NCBI GenBank assembly: GCA_029834535.1
Contig: JAQMWT010000298.1
Location: forward strand, 1-33,728
From: Chrysophaeum taylorii
Lineage: Eukaryota > Sar > Pelagophyceae > Pelagomonadales > Pelagomonadaceae
Direction of reading: 5' to 3'
Length of the DNA stretch: 33,728 bases
Shown here in pieces: positions 1-8,220 of this stretch. Position 1 is the stretch's first letter. The number at the start of each line of letters is the position of its first letter. The notes under the pieces are model-generated. The model saw only the letters and a list, made by a program, of their open reading frames with translations. It was not told where the DNA came from and did no database searches. The translations under genes and the position numbers were made by a program.

Positions 1-49
1 ATGATGATGAATTAGGTGTAGTAGATTCGCGGACCACCACCACGAATCT

Positions 50-118
50 CCTGAGGCAGGCAGGAGCAGGCAGGAGCAGGCAGGCACGAGCAGGCAGGCA
101 GGAGCAGGGGCAGGCAGG
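50..118. repeat. CAGG/GAGCAGG minisatellite
   Basis: Irregular tandem array of the units GGCAGGAGCA and GGCAGG. It lies about 45 bp beyond the stop codon of the minus-strand ATPase gene, so it would fall in that gene's 3' flank. No coding potential is seen. Confidence 0.75.
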
Positions 119-163
119 ATATGAACAAACTTGGGGCGGCGGGAGTACCGAGGCGTAGTGGTG

Positions 164-2425
164 CTAGACGAGGTCGGTCGTGTCGGTGGGCGATAACGGG
201 TCCTCAGCAGCGTCGTCGTTGCCTGGAGGAGGAAGAGCACGACGGGAAGAACGGCAGAGGGGCCGGAGGCCGTTGAGAGTAACGGCGAGCAGAGAGGCGA
301 CGTCGGCGAGAATCGCCGAGGATAACCGCAGCTCGTCGAAGAATATGAGGAGGACGACGACGGTTTTTACGGCGAGGGATATGAAGATATTCTGGGAAAC
401 GAGCCGCAAGGCGCGAGACGAAAAGTCGAAGAGATCTGCCACGCGCGCGAAATCGTCCGCGATTATAGACACGTCGGCGGCTCGGACGGCGACGGCCGTT
501 CCCGTCATCGCTACCCCCACCGTCGCTGCTTTCAGCGCCGGGGCGTCGTTCGTGCCGTCGCCGATCATGACGCACTTGTTCTTGGTCACCCACTCGAGTT
601 TGTCCGTCGGAGAGAGGCCCGAGCTGACCTCGTCGATGCCCAACGCCTTCCCGACGGCCCGAGCCGGCGCCTCGGCGTCGCCGGTGAGGATCACGAAACG
701 CCGCCGCCGCCGCCGCAGGTGCCTCAACACCTCCGCAGCCTCTTCTCTGATTGGGTCCTCGATCACAAAGAGCATTGCCGGGGTGTCGTCGACGGATACG
801 GCGACTTCTGTTTTGCGACGAGACTCGACTCCGCAAAAGGTAGCCGAACCGACAGCAACTCGGCGGCCCTCCACGATGCCGCGGATGCCTTCCGGATGCA
901 CGGAGATGTCGGTGGGCTCGGGTAATGTGGCATGCGCGGCGCCGCCCATCGCGTAGTTCACGACGGCCATCGCCAGAGGGTGCGACGATTTCGACTCGAG
1001 AGCCGCGGCCAACATCAACGTTCCTTCCTGAAAGACGAGAGCCTCGACGACGCGCGCGCGGCCTTGCGTCAAGGTCCCCGTCTTGTCGAAGGCGACGGTG
1101 CGGCTCGCCGCGACGGATTCGAGGCACGTAGGTCCCGAGGAGATGAGGATGCCTTTCTTGGCAGCGGCCGCGACCGTGCACGCGAACGGGAGCGGCGCAG
1201 ACATCACCAGACTACAGGGACACGCAATCACCAGAATCGCCAAAGCTTGCTGGAGGGACCAGATTAAAGATATCGCCGCGGTTACGACGAGTCCGGGGAC
1301 GAGGACGGAGGCGAGTTTTTGTGTGAGGGCCTGGGACTGGCCGCCCGACGTCGCGACGTCCATCGCTTCTCGAAGAGCTCGTTGAGAGTCTTCTAGAGTC
1401 CGAACGACAGAAAGCTCGAGATACCCGTCGGTCACGACGCATCCGCTCGCCACGAGGTCGCCGGGCTTCTTTGGGACGGGCAGCGCTTCGCCCGTAAGAG
1501 AAGATTCGTCCACGACGCCGCTCGATGCTTCGAGAACTCTGCCGTCGACCGGAACCGAATCGCCGGCTCTGACGGCGATCAGATCCCCGACCTTCAAATC
1601 TCCCGGTTTCACGAGCTTCTTATTTTTTCCTCCCACGAGGAGGGCGTCTGGCTGGGGTGGGAGCTCGAGGAGCTCGCAGACTCTCCGAAGGCACTCGACC
1701 TGTAGAACTTCGGCGGCGCAAAACGCGGCCGCGACGCCCGCCGCTTCCAAATAATCTCGGGCGAAAAGAGAAGCCGCTACCGCGATCGCGACGAGGGCGT
1801 TCGTGTCGAAGCGGCGCCGGAACGCGAGGGTTCGGAGGGCGCGGGCGAGGGCGACGCTTCCGCCGGCGCAGGCGAGCCCAACCCACAACGCCGCGGTCGA
1901 AAAAAAAAATCCGGCCGCGAAAACACCCGTCGTCGCGATCGGAACCAGAACCACCGCGTTCCACTTTTTCTTCTTCGTCCTTACTTGGACGGCTTCCACA
2001 ATCTTCGCACCAAGATGAGCTCGATTCAGAATTTCCACAATCTCACCCGGTTCGCACGCGTGTTCCACGATCGCAACTTTAGTCAACGCGTTCACCTTGA
2101 CGTCGGCGGCTAACGGACCTAACAACCTTTTAATCAAGTCAGCCTCGACCTCGCAGCATATGTTCGAAACGCTCAGCTTGGTGCGCACAACCTTCTTCTT
2201 CTTCTTCTCCTCCGCTACGACGACGACGACTCGCGCCGCCGCATCGTCGACGCCGCCGCATTCGGTGCAGCCCTCGGCGCCGCAGACCTCGCAAATCGGC
2301 TTGCACTCGCAGACCTCAGCCCCACACACGCCGCAGGGCTCGCACTCGGCGCACTCGCAGACGGCCTTGTACCTCCTGCGTCGCCGCCGCCGCCCGAGTT
2401 CGAGACCATTCACTTCAAGCCCCAT
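164..2425 (-). CDS. P1B-2 type heavy-metal (Zn2+/Cd2+) transporting ATPase
   Basis: A membrane pump that uses ATP to move Zn2+ or Cd2+ across a membrane. Residue numbers here follow the open frame that begins at a GTG two codons upstream; the first ATG is residue 3, giving 753 aa. Seen: a cluster of 11 Cys in residues 25-58; an HMA-like domain (about 84-148) with ICCEVE at 91-96, resembling the CC..E metal site of plant HMA2/HMA4; paired membrane segments near 157-250; the actuator motif TGEA at 313-316; the metal-site CPC at 404-406; the phosphorylation site DKTGTLT with Asp449; the HP motif at 484-485; the hinge GDGTNDAP at 624-631; and two final membrane segments carrying Lys689 and Asp710, residues expected for the P1B-2 class. 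The usual Gly after Asp710 (DxG) is Ala. Poly-Arg and poly-Lys runs come from coding trinucleotide repeats. There is no intron. Whether the pump acts at the plasma membrane or an internal membrane cannot be told. Confidence 0.95.
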   Translation of the reverse strand: MGLEVNGLELGRRRRRRRYKAVCECAECEPCGVCGAEVCECKPICEVCGAEGCTECGGVDDAAARVVVVVAEEKKKKKVVRTKLSVSNICCEVEADLIKRLLGPLAADVKVNALTKVAIVEHACEPGEIVEILNRAHLGAKIVEAVQVRTKKKKWNAVVLVPIATTGVFAAGFFFSTAALWVGLACAGGSVALARALRTLAFRRRFDTNALVAIAVAASLFARDYLEAAGVAAAFCAAEVLQVECLRRVCELLELPPQPDALLVGGKNKKLVKPGDLKVGDLIAVRAGDSVPVDGRVLEASSGVVDESSLTGEALPVPKKPGDLVASGCVVTDGYLELSVVRTLEDSQRALREAMDVATSGGQSQALTQKLASVLVPGLVVTAAISLIWSLQQALAILVIACPCSLVMSAPLPFACTVAAAAKKGILISSGPTCLESVAASRTVAFDKTGTLTQGRARVVEALVFQEGTLMLAAALESKSSHPLAMAVVNYAMGGAAHATLPEPTDISVHPEGIRGIVEGRRVAVGSATFCGVESRRKTEVAVSVDDTPAMLFVIEDPIREEAAEVLRHLRRRRRRFVILTGDAEAPARAVGKALGIDEVSSGLSPTDKLEWVTKNKCVMIGDGTNDAPALKAATVGVAMTGTAVAVRAADVSIIADDFARVADLFDFSSRALRLVSQNIFISLAVKTVVVLLIFFDELRLSSAILADVASLLAVTLNGLRPLCRSSRRALPPPGNDDAAEDPLSPTDTTDLV

Positions 2426-2444
2426 ACGCACCTGACGGTTTGGG

Positions 2445-2470
2445 CCCTTTATTATTTTTTTTATTTACCC
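2445..2470 (-). promoter_or_regulatory. AT-rich, TATA-like stretch upstream of the ATPase
   Basis: On the minus strand an A/T run (TAAATAAAAAAAATAATAAA) lies about 25-45 bp before the ATG at 2425, just downstream of a GAGAGAGAGGG tract. It is suitably placed for a core promoter or 5' leader, but composition is the only evidence. Confidence 0.3.
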
Positions 2471-2548
2471 TCTCTCTCTACAGACAGTTCTGATATGAGG
2501 CTGCTTGCTCCTTCTGCTGACGTTTTTTAAGGGGAAGGAATTGCCGCG

Positions 2549-2566
2549 CTTCTATAAGCGCCAGCT
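2549..2566. other. Perfect short inverted repeat around a TATA-like core
   Basis: GCGCTT-CTAT-AAGCGC: 6-bp perfect arms around a 4-nt loop, about 125 bp upstream of the ATPase start. It could be a protein-binding site or chance. Confidence 0.35.
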
Positions 2567-2717
2567 GCTTGCCTCATCGACCACACCACCTCAAATTGGT
2601 GGGTTCTTTTTCCGGGGGCACGACCCTTCACGACGACGAGTCTATCTATCTATCTACGCGACACTCACTGTCTCGCGACGAGGTTCCTTCTCTTTCATAA
2701 ACATCGAAACGCCCCCG

Positions 2718-2865
2718 CAGCAGCAGCAGCCGAATAAATAAATAAATAAATAAATAATCCCTATCATTTCCAGCAGCAGCAGCAGCAATTGTTTTTTTTT
2801 TTTGCCGCGTATTGTAGAACAATCTTTTTCCCCGCCCTCATCTCATCTCATCTCATCTCATCTCA
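2718..2865. repeat. Cluster of microsatellites: (CAG)n, (AATA)n, (CAG)n, (TCTCA)n
   Basis: (CAG)4 at 2718-2729, (AATA)6 at 2733-2756, (CAG)5 at 2771-2786, a T run near 2791-2802 and (TCTCA)n at 2837-2865. Four different unit lengths lie within 150 bp, typical of non-coding spacer in a repeat-rich eukaryotic genome. Confidence 0.9.
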
Positions 2866-3289
2866 GACGAGGGAGCGCTAAGACGACGCGGAAAACCACG
2901 GCCGCCGACTTCTTCTTCGATGTCCTTATAAAATAAATAAGTAACTCAGAGGCCAAAAAAAACGACGACCAGAGGACGGCGAAGGAAATCACACGAATGG
3001 AAAAGGAGAAGCGAGCCCAAAATGGAGATGCAACGACGCAAGAAAAGCCCACAAAGGACGCACTCGGAGGCAGCAGCTACCAATGGCAATCCAAGCCCGC
3101 CGCAGTGCCACGGAACCCAGCAGAGAAAAAAAAACAAAATGACGGACGGGCCAATCAACACACTGCTGGCCACAACCGTACGAAGGACGGGCCAATCCAC
3201 AATGGCTACGACACCATGGCGGACTCAACGGTCAAACTCACTCACTCCAAAAATCTTCTCGGATTGATTGACTGACTGTTTTCAGGGTT
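2866..3289. other. Intergenic spacer with a weak 92-codon open frame
   Basis: An open frame starting at an ATG at 2997 (92 aa, plus strand) is Lys/Gln/Asn-rich and has no recognisable domain; I do not call it a gene. The spacer also carries two copies of ACGGGCCAATC, near 3145 and 3185, about 40 bp apart. These could be CCAAT-type promoter elements, but no gene start is clearly linked to them. Confidence 0.35.
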
Positions 3290-3444
3290 TGCTGACGTAA
3301 GTGAAGCAAAACACTGACATCAGCATATCTTAACTCAACAGATTTTTCTGAGTGGAATTCTTGCAAGTATATATGGTTGTCAGCCTATGCTGACGTATGT
3401 GAAGCAAAATGCTGACGCTCACCTAGACCCATATCAGCATTGAC
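3290..3444. repeat. Two diverged copies of a TGCTGACG..GTGAAGCAAAA..GCTGAC motif
   Basis: Copy a (3290-3329) and copy b (3388-3444) share the core TGCTGACGTA-GTGAAGCAAAA followed by CTGAC and ATCAGCAT. A third copy is at 4332-4381. ATGCTGA and TCAGCAT make each module partly self-complementary. They may be ends of a small decayed transposon. Confidence 0.55.
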
Positions 3445-3478
3445 CCTATACGTTACAGAAACAACAGAATCTGATGTC

Positions 3479-3560
3479 TAGAGGATGGATGTCCTATAAA
3501 AGGTCGACGACTGTTCTAAGGGGGGTGTGGGGAGCTAGAGGATGTCCTATAAAATTGAAG
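3479..3560 (+). promoter_or_regulatory. Duplicated GAGGATG..TCCTATAAAA box
   Basis: The string AGAGGATG(GATG)TCCTATAAAA occurs near 3479 and again near 3537. Each copy holds a TATAAAA box (3495-3501 and 3548-3554). They lie about 150 and 95 bp before the small open frame that starts at 3645, so they could be its core promoter. Confidence 0.35.
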
Positions 3561-3644
3561 AGGGGATGTTTGGATGTGCGTGGTTTTGGGGGGTAGGAAG
3601 CGCGGTGGGTGAAATCCTGCAGCCTCTCCCTAGTGCGCTTCTAG

Positions 3645-4101
3645 ATGTCTGCTAACGAAATTTCAAACCCCAAGTTGGATCGACGCGGCTGTGTCGCCGC
3701 GAACTCCTCGGACGCGCTGCGTGAAGGAAGCAAAGATTCCGCACGCTTCCTCTCACGCAACCTCTTTCTGCAGCATATGACAACGCCGGCGACGTTCGAG
3801 CAGAAAGACATTAACGTCGAGTAGCGCGCTGCAATCGAAGGACGTGTTCGAGCGTTCAAACGACGACGACAATTCCAGGGCCCTCTTGCCGAAAAATTGG
3901 ATGGACGGTGAGATCGCCTGCATGCGCGACCTCGCCGACGACACGGCTCGCACGACGACTCTCCTGATCCCACAAGTTTCTCGAAGAGCAAGACCGGTCA
4001 CGATGAAAACATCGAGGGGTCCAATTTCCAGCGCCCCTCCGAAAGCACGTGCCTCCGCGTGCGGAAATGCCGCACCTAAGACGCTTAAACCCTATCCCTA
4101 A
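3645..4101 (+). pseudogene. Small open frame with a likely frameshifted continuation, unknown function
   Basis: The ATG at 3645 opens a 59-codon frame (start MSANEISNPK) ending at TAG 3822-3824. The +1 frame is open across that stop and continues to 4101 with protein-like content (DVFERSNDDDNS, LLPKNWMDGEIACMRDLADD). This suggests one coding sequence broken by an indel near 3805-3822. The minus strand is also open here for 116 codons but is Arg-rich and reads like a shadow. No domain is recognised. TATA boxes upstream slightly favour the plus strand. This is an inference from frame content only. Confidence 0.25.
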
Positions 4102-4331
4102 AGGCGCGTGGGTGCTCTCAGCTTACCGCCTTCCGCCGCGTTTCGCGTACGACTCCTCGACGGAGCTGCGCGGGCCGATGATGATGCGCGAGAGGAATGC
4201 CGTGCGCGCATCACTCCGACCCGGGACCACCTCGACATTTCCGGCGCTGGAGTGCACATCTACGAAACCGAGCAATCAGGAAACAGCGTTATCTGGTTTG
4301 AACTAACTCTCGAAAATAATTACCCGGTCAC

Positions 4332-4381
4332 GCTTTGCGTCAGCGAAGCGAAATGCTGACGCTGGACTACTATCAGCATAC
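4332..4381. repeat. Third copy of the TGCTGACG/GAAGC module
   Basis: Shares GAAGC(A/G)AAATGCTGACGCT and the trailing TATCAGCAT with the copy at 3388-3444, in the same orientation. The copies bracket the open frame at 3645-4101. Confidence 0.5.
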
Positions 4382-5828
4382 TCGCCAATTGTTTAACAAT
4401 GTTGTAGCTGTCTCCTGTCGTGAGAGACAGGAAGCTCGTGTCGTTCGTACGATTGCCTGCTACATCTGGATATTACCGGACGCGACGGATCTTAATTAAG
4501 CACGGGGATGAGCGCTACCTGAAGGATTGTGCTGACTGCAAACGCTGTTGTAAACCTCACATTGAGACCATGTTGGCACACATCGGAGATTCACTATGGA
4601 TGCCCCAGGCCGGGCGATCTTAGTATTGTAGAGATATGTTTCGAAAACAAAAACTTCGAGGAAATTCTGCGCTTCACCCGCGTGGTAAGATTAGGGCTTA
4701 CGAGTTTAGAAGTTCGGATTATTATGGCTTACAACTCCCTGGCCCAAAGAGCCAGAATGGAAGTGCGCAGAGGGAAACAAGGAAAAATCAAGAACGCAAC
4801 GGGGATTCGCGAATTATTCGAGGGTAATCAAAGTGGATTTCTCCCAACGCAAGTCGATATCATAATTTTTCCAGTCGATGATGATGCATTCCTGGCGCCG
4901 GTGCTGATTTGTCTTCCATCAGCGTCGTTGTCTTTTTGATGGGGTTTTTAAAGACTCAAGTTTGCTCTTGCGCATCATCTGATCTCTTCCCCGGAGTTGT
5001 GGGTCCTTCCTGGCACGCGCCATGCCGCTTCAAAGTGCCTTGCGGCAAGACTTTGTGCCACCAAGCACCCGTAACCATGTTGTCACTTTCGAGATTGTTG
5101 GCGAGGATCCATTGTCGATAATGGTGCGGTGGTGGTTAATCTGCGTTTTCGCGACCTTTTTGTGCAGCGTCTTGCTACGACCGCCGTGTCTTTCTTTCTT
5201 TCTTTCTTTCTTTCTTCATAGCATCGTGTTTCTCATACCGTGCTTGCGTCGACTTTATCCACCGCCGCCTTGGTCCTTCTGCTCCGACCTCGGTTGCGTG
5301 TTGTGTTGTAGCATCCAAGGACGTAAACTCGCCGCAAACTTTCTATACCTTTGGAAGTTTCTGATATTAGACCAAAACCCCTCGAGCAGCATAGAGGCCC
5401 TTGGAGACATCTCGCATCTGGTGAGAAGGCGGCGCGCATTTGTCGCCTTCCAAAGGTACTTTCAGTTCGACGGGACGACGCGGGAAGTTAAAGCCCGCGG
5501 TTGGCCATCAATGACCGCGAGGTGACCTAGTTTAGGACAAAAGGGTTGCGCCGCTAAGGACACCACCGGACGCAAGTGAAGCGACAGCCGAGGACGACGG
5601 CTCAAGACATCGAAAACGGAGAATCAATATGCCTGGGCTGACGAGCAGCATTCGCGGCCAAAAAATGGACAGCTTTTCTCGCTCGAAGCACTCACTATGA
5701 TGACGTCGACGAGCGGATGTCAGCATCGTTTACATACCGTCGGGAGACAATCTCTGCCGACGACGCTCTGGGCACTGCGTCGCTGTCCTCGTGCAACAGA
5801 GGTCGACAACAGACCCTTGGGGCTTCTC
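4382..5828. other. Spacer with protein-like fragments and no recognisable gene
   Basis: Plus-strand open frames are short and change frame: 4529-4939 (acceptable composition, but begins at GTG) and an ATG at 5022 running to 5525. The latter becomes hydrophobic only because it crosses a (CTTT)n microsatellite at about 5190-5215. I recognise no family and see no splice pattern. The stretch may be decayed coding DNA. I see no RNA gene. Confidence 0.4.
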
Positions 5829-5987
5829 GAGGTTCGAGGTACGCAGCGCCGGAGAAAGGGAAATGACGACGGTCCCAACCGGTGCTGCAAATTGATTGGC
5901 AGGGAAGCTACCGACACCCCAGTTTACCATAAGGTTAATGTTTATGCGCGCGATTACACGTGACGAGCCATATTGTGCTGTAGTTAC

Positions 5988-6311
5988 CTAGGCACGAAGG
6001 GACGCGAGGTACTCGGGGAGTGGCACGTTTGCTTGCTGCCACCTTGTATAGAAGTGCTTCCACGAAAGTCGGCTCACGCGTTTGTTTCGGTTCGAAATTC
6101 GAGCCAGAAACGCGCTCTGAACATCGTCGCCGAGCGTCTGGAAGTTCACCTCGGGAAAGCAAATCTCGAACGCCATCACGAAGTCCTCGTTGGGCTCGAT
6201 TTCGGCGTCCTCGGATTCGAGCTCATTCTTGAGTGCGGCGAACGCGGCTGCGGCATCGGCGAACGCGCCGCCAGCAACGACGGGCGTCGGCGCTTCATCG
6301 CCCGAGGGGCC
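5988..6311 (-). pseudogene. Orphaned C-terminal part of WD40 copy 1 after the nonsense codon
   Basis: In frame with the gene above and free of stops down to TAG 5988-5990. It encodes about 107 residues, including DFVMAFEICFPEV and KHFYTRWQQANVPLPEYL. Copy 2 keeps the same segment, broken by a 2-nt insertion. High conservation after the stop suggests the nonsense change is recent, or that stop readthrough or a polymorphism keeps it expressed. Confidence 0.65.
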
Positions 6312-7607
6312 CTAAAGACGAGGTTGGTCGTCGTTGCAGACGAGACACATCTTGACGACGGCCGCCGCTTGGAGCTGGTTGATGTCGATCTTGTGCTCTT
6401 GGACCGCCTTGTGTAACGGCGCGTCAACCCATGCCTCGAAGTTCTCCTCGGCGACGAGGTCTTCGAGCACTTCGTTGTCGGGCATCGCGCTCGCCGTTCC
6501 TTTCATCATCTCGCCGACGTGGCGCGTGTCGGAGAAGTCGACTACGCGGCTGAACAAGTCGCCGATGGCGCCGACGACGCTGGACCCCACCCCCATCGTG
6601 CACGCGCCCACGACGGCCGACAGCATGCCGACCGCTGCCTTGCGCTTGAGGTGCGTGCGATAGTGATTTTTGAACTTCAAGAGCTCGTCGTCGACGCGCT
6701 GCGCGTGTACTCTAGCGCCGTACCCGCCTTCGCCAGAATGCTGCTCGCGTGTTGGGCGAGCCGCTCGACGCGCACCTCGAGGCTCGACGCCCGAGCAACG
6801 AGAGTGACAAAGCGTTCGTCGCTCAGCGTGTCTTCCCGCTCCAAGAGCCGGTCCAAACCTCAGCGCCTCGCCGTGGGTGATGACCGCGTCGGCCTCGGCC
6901 TTTTCGATTACGAGCTTGAGGGCGGTCGCAACGCGCGCCTCGCGGTCGAAGCGGAAGCCGCTCACGGCCTTGCCGATAACCTCGCCGATGAGCTTCCGTT
7001 TCTCGTCGAGCGTTATGTCGCCGTGCTTCTGCGCGGCGCTCGCCGCCGAGTAGAAGAGCGCGAGCTCGTTCGTGTCGGCGACCGCGGGCGCGAGGCGCTC
7101 GAGCGCCTTCTCGCTGCTCCACGACTCGCGTTCGGCCTCCAAAAACAATCGAAAGAAGGCTGGGATCACGTCGACATGCCCCCAGAGCTTGGCCGTCTTG
7201 TCCCAGGAGCCCGTCGCGAGGAGGTCGCCCGCGGGCGAGAACGCGACCGATAATACGTAACTCGAATGCTCCTCGAACGTGTGGACGAGGCTCCGCGATC
7301 GCACGTCCCAAAGCCTGGCCGTCTTGTCTTTCGAGCCCGTCGCGAGGAGGTCGCCCGCGGGCGAGAAGGAGACCGAGAGTACGTAACTCGACTGCCCCTC
7401 GAACGTGTGAACGAGTCTCCGCGATCCCACCTCCCAGAGCTTTGTCGTGATATCGGAGGAACACGTCGCGAGGAGGTCGCCCGCGGGCGAGAACACAACC
7501 GACCACACCCGATCCGAATGCTCCTCGAACGTGTGTTGCAATTCATACTTGTCTTGGTGAGTAGGCGGTAGCGACGCCGGAACGATAGACTGGGCGGCGG
7601 ACAGCAT
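6312..7607 (-). CDS. WD40-repeat / helical / glycine-rich-segment protein, copy 1, truncated by a nonsense codon
   Basis: 431 codons from the first ATG at 7607; the frame opens earlier only at a GTG. Three WD40 units of 42 residues (about 25-66, 67-108, 109-143) are almost identical, each with FSPAGDLLAT and KLW or RLW. A helical region follows (about 147-250), then an Arg/Gly-rich stretch (250-303) that looks out of frame, a basic helix, a glycine-rich hydrophobic segment (326-349, GMLSAVVGACTMGVGSSVVG) and an acidic helical C-terminus. Three WD units are too few for a closed propeller. TAG at 6312-6314 replaces a GAG present in copy 2. The same frame then stays open to a TAG at 5988, ending in EYLASLRA as in copy 2, so the ancestral protein was about 539 aa. 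The family is not recognised. A signalling or cell-death role is only speculation from architecture. Confidence 0.7.
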   Translation of the reverse strand: MLSAAQSIVPASLPPTHQDKYELQHTFEEHSDRVWSVVFSPAGDLLATCSSDITTKLWEVGSRRLVHTFEGQSSYVLSVSFSPAGDLLATGSKDKTARLWDVRSRSLVHTFEEHSSYVLSVAFSPAGDLLATGSWDKTAKLWGHVDVIPAFFRLFLEAERESWSSEKALERLAPAVADTNELALFYSAASAAQKHGDITLDEKRKLIGEVIGKAVSGFRFDREARVATALKLVIEKAEADAVITHGEALRFGPALGAGRHAERRTLCHSRCSGVEPRGARRAARPTREQHSGEGGYGARVHAQRVDDELLKFKNHYRTHLKRKAAVGMLSAVVGACTMGVGSSVVGAIGDLFSRVVDFSDTRHVGEMMKGTASAMPDNEVLEDLVAEENFEAWVDAPLHKAVQEHKIDINQLQAAAVVKMCLVCNDDQPRL

Positions 7608-7644
7608 TGTCGTGGTAGGCTTAAGACTGGCAAAATGAACCACA

Positions 7645-8040
7645 CAAAAGGTGAGGGTAGGAATGCCGGTCCTGGTGTGTGCGAGTGTCCGGGGCTATAT
7701 ATACCCCGGTGCTTCCCCATCATAGTGAAACGTGAACATCTGGGGCGAGTCAAGCATGTATGCGAGACGGTGGGGACCCAGCAGACGAAGACGCCATCTG
7801 CTTAAGATGAACATCTGCGTCGGAGATGAACATCCGGTCCTGGTAAGTGAAAGAAAACGCCCAGATGAGGGGGTCTAGTGTGTGTGCTAGACGATGGGGC
7901 TCCAGCAGTTGGCGATGGCAACTGCTTCGAAGGCACTCACACACTCCTTGCGGCGCAGCGGTGGGGCGGATTCGAACGCGCGAACCACCTCGAGCGCTTT
8001 AAGGGCCCATAACCAAAAGGAGAGGGTAGGAATGCCGCCA
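7645..8040. repeat. Diverged local direct repeats upstream of WD40 copy 1
   Basis: AAAAGG(T/A)GAGGGTAGGAATGCCG occurs near 7650 and 8013. A 50-bp module containing AGACG(G/A)TGGGG and CCAGCAG occurs near 7758 and 7887. GATGAACATC also recurs near 7806 and 7826. The upstream region therefore grew by local duplication. Confidence 0.55.
7695..7703 (-). promoter_or_regulatory. TATATATA box in a near-palindrome
   Basis: The minus strand reads CCGGGGTATATATAGCCCCGG, centred about 92 bp before the ATG at 7607. Position and sequence fit a core promoter TATA box for WD40 copy 1. Copy 2 diverges just upstream of its ATG and lacks this box. Confidence 0.5.
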
Positions 8041-8119
8041 CAACCCTTCTTTCCCCAAGACGGTCGTTTGATCCAACGGATCGCGATTTGAAATTTTGTG
8101 TGGAGTATCGCTGCAAAGC
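7887..8119 (-). pseudogene. 3' half of an open frame split by the Copia element
   Basis: Minus-strand open frame that starts right at the element's left edge and runs to a stop at 7887. If the retroelement (8125-13170) and one GCATC target copy are removed, this frame joins without a stop to the frame at 13171-13423, giving an open frame of about 161 codons. No domain is recognised. It lies upstream of, and on the same strand as, the WD40 gene. The join could be chance (about one in three for frame), so coding status is uncertain. Confidence 0.3.
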
Positions 8120-8124
8120 GCATC
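8120..8124. repeat. Target-site duplication, left copy (GCATC)
   Basis: GCATC directly before the 5' LTR, repeated exactly at 13171-13175 after the 3' LTR. A perfect 5-bp duplication is the usual mark of Copia integrase. Confidence 0.9.
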
Positions 8125-8220
8125 TGTGAGGAAGCTATGACACTTACCCCTGCACCACGTATCCAGTATCCTTACGTCTTTCTCTTATCGCTAGTCTAAC
8201 GCCTCATACCATTCGTAACA
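8125..8220 (+). repeat. 5' LTR of element 1 (96 bp)
   Basis: Starts TGTGAGGAAGC and ends CGTAACA. Base-for-base identical to 13075-13170. Very short for a Copia element of 5 kb. Confidence 0.93.

Larger units (their letters stand above)
5829..7620. repeat. Segmental duplication, copy 1 (WD40 gene plus its 3' flank)
   Basis: Near-identical to 14207-15737 in the same orientation. Homology begins at AGGTTCG(A/C)GGTACGCAGCGCC and ends at GTGGTAGGCT, just upstream of the shared ATG. Even about 150 bp beyond the stop codon is almost unchanged, so the duplication is fairly recent. Copy 1 has two more WD40 units than copy 2. Confidence 0.9.

Noticed and set aside
204..1181. 325-codon open frame and several plus-strand frames inside the ATPase gene
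   Set aside because: Arg-rich shadows of GC-rich coding DNA; the overlapping frame has every P-type ATPase motif.
2425..2431. Upstream GTG start for the ATPase
   Set aside because: GTG is not a normal start in a eukaryotic nuclear gene, and an ATG lies two codons later.
5022..5525. 167-aa membrane-like protein
   Set aside because: Its hydrophobic part is created by a CTTT microsatellite; flanking sequence shows no matching domain.
6519..7253. 244-codon plus-strand frame across WD40 copy 1
   Set aside because: Antisense shadow: composition is Arg/Ala-rich and the minus strand carries clear WD40 units.
7950..8025. tRNA-like B box (GTTCGAATCC) on the minus strand
   Set aside because: The flanking bases do not form a T stem, and no acceptor stem or anticodon arm can be drawn.
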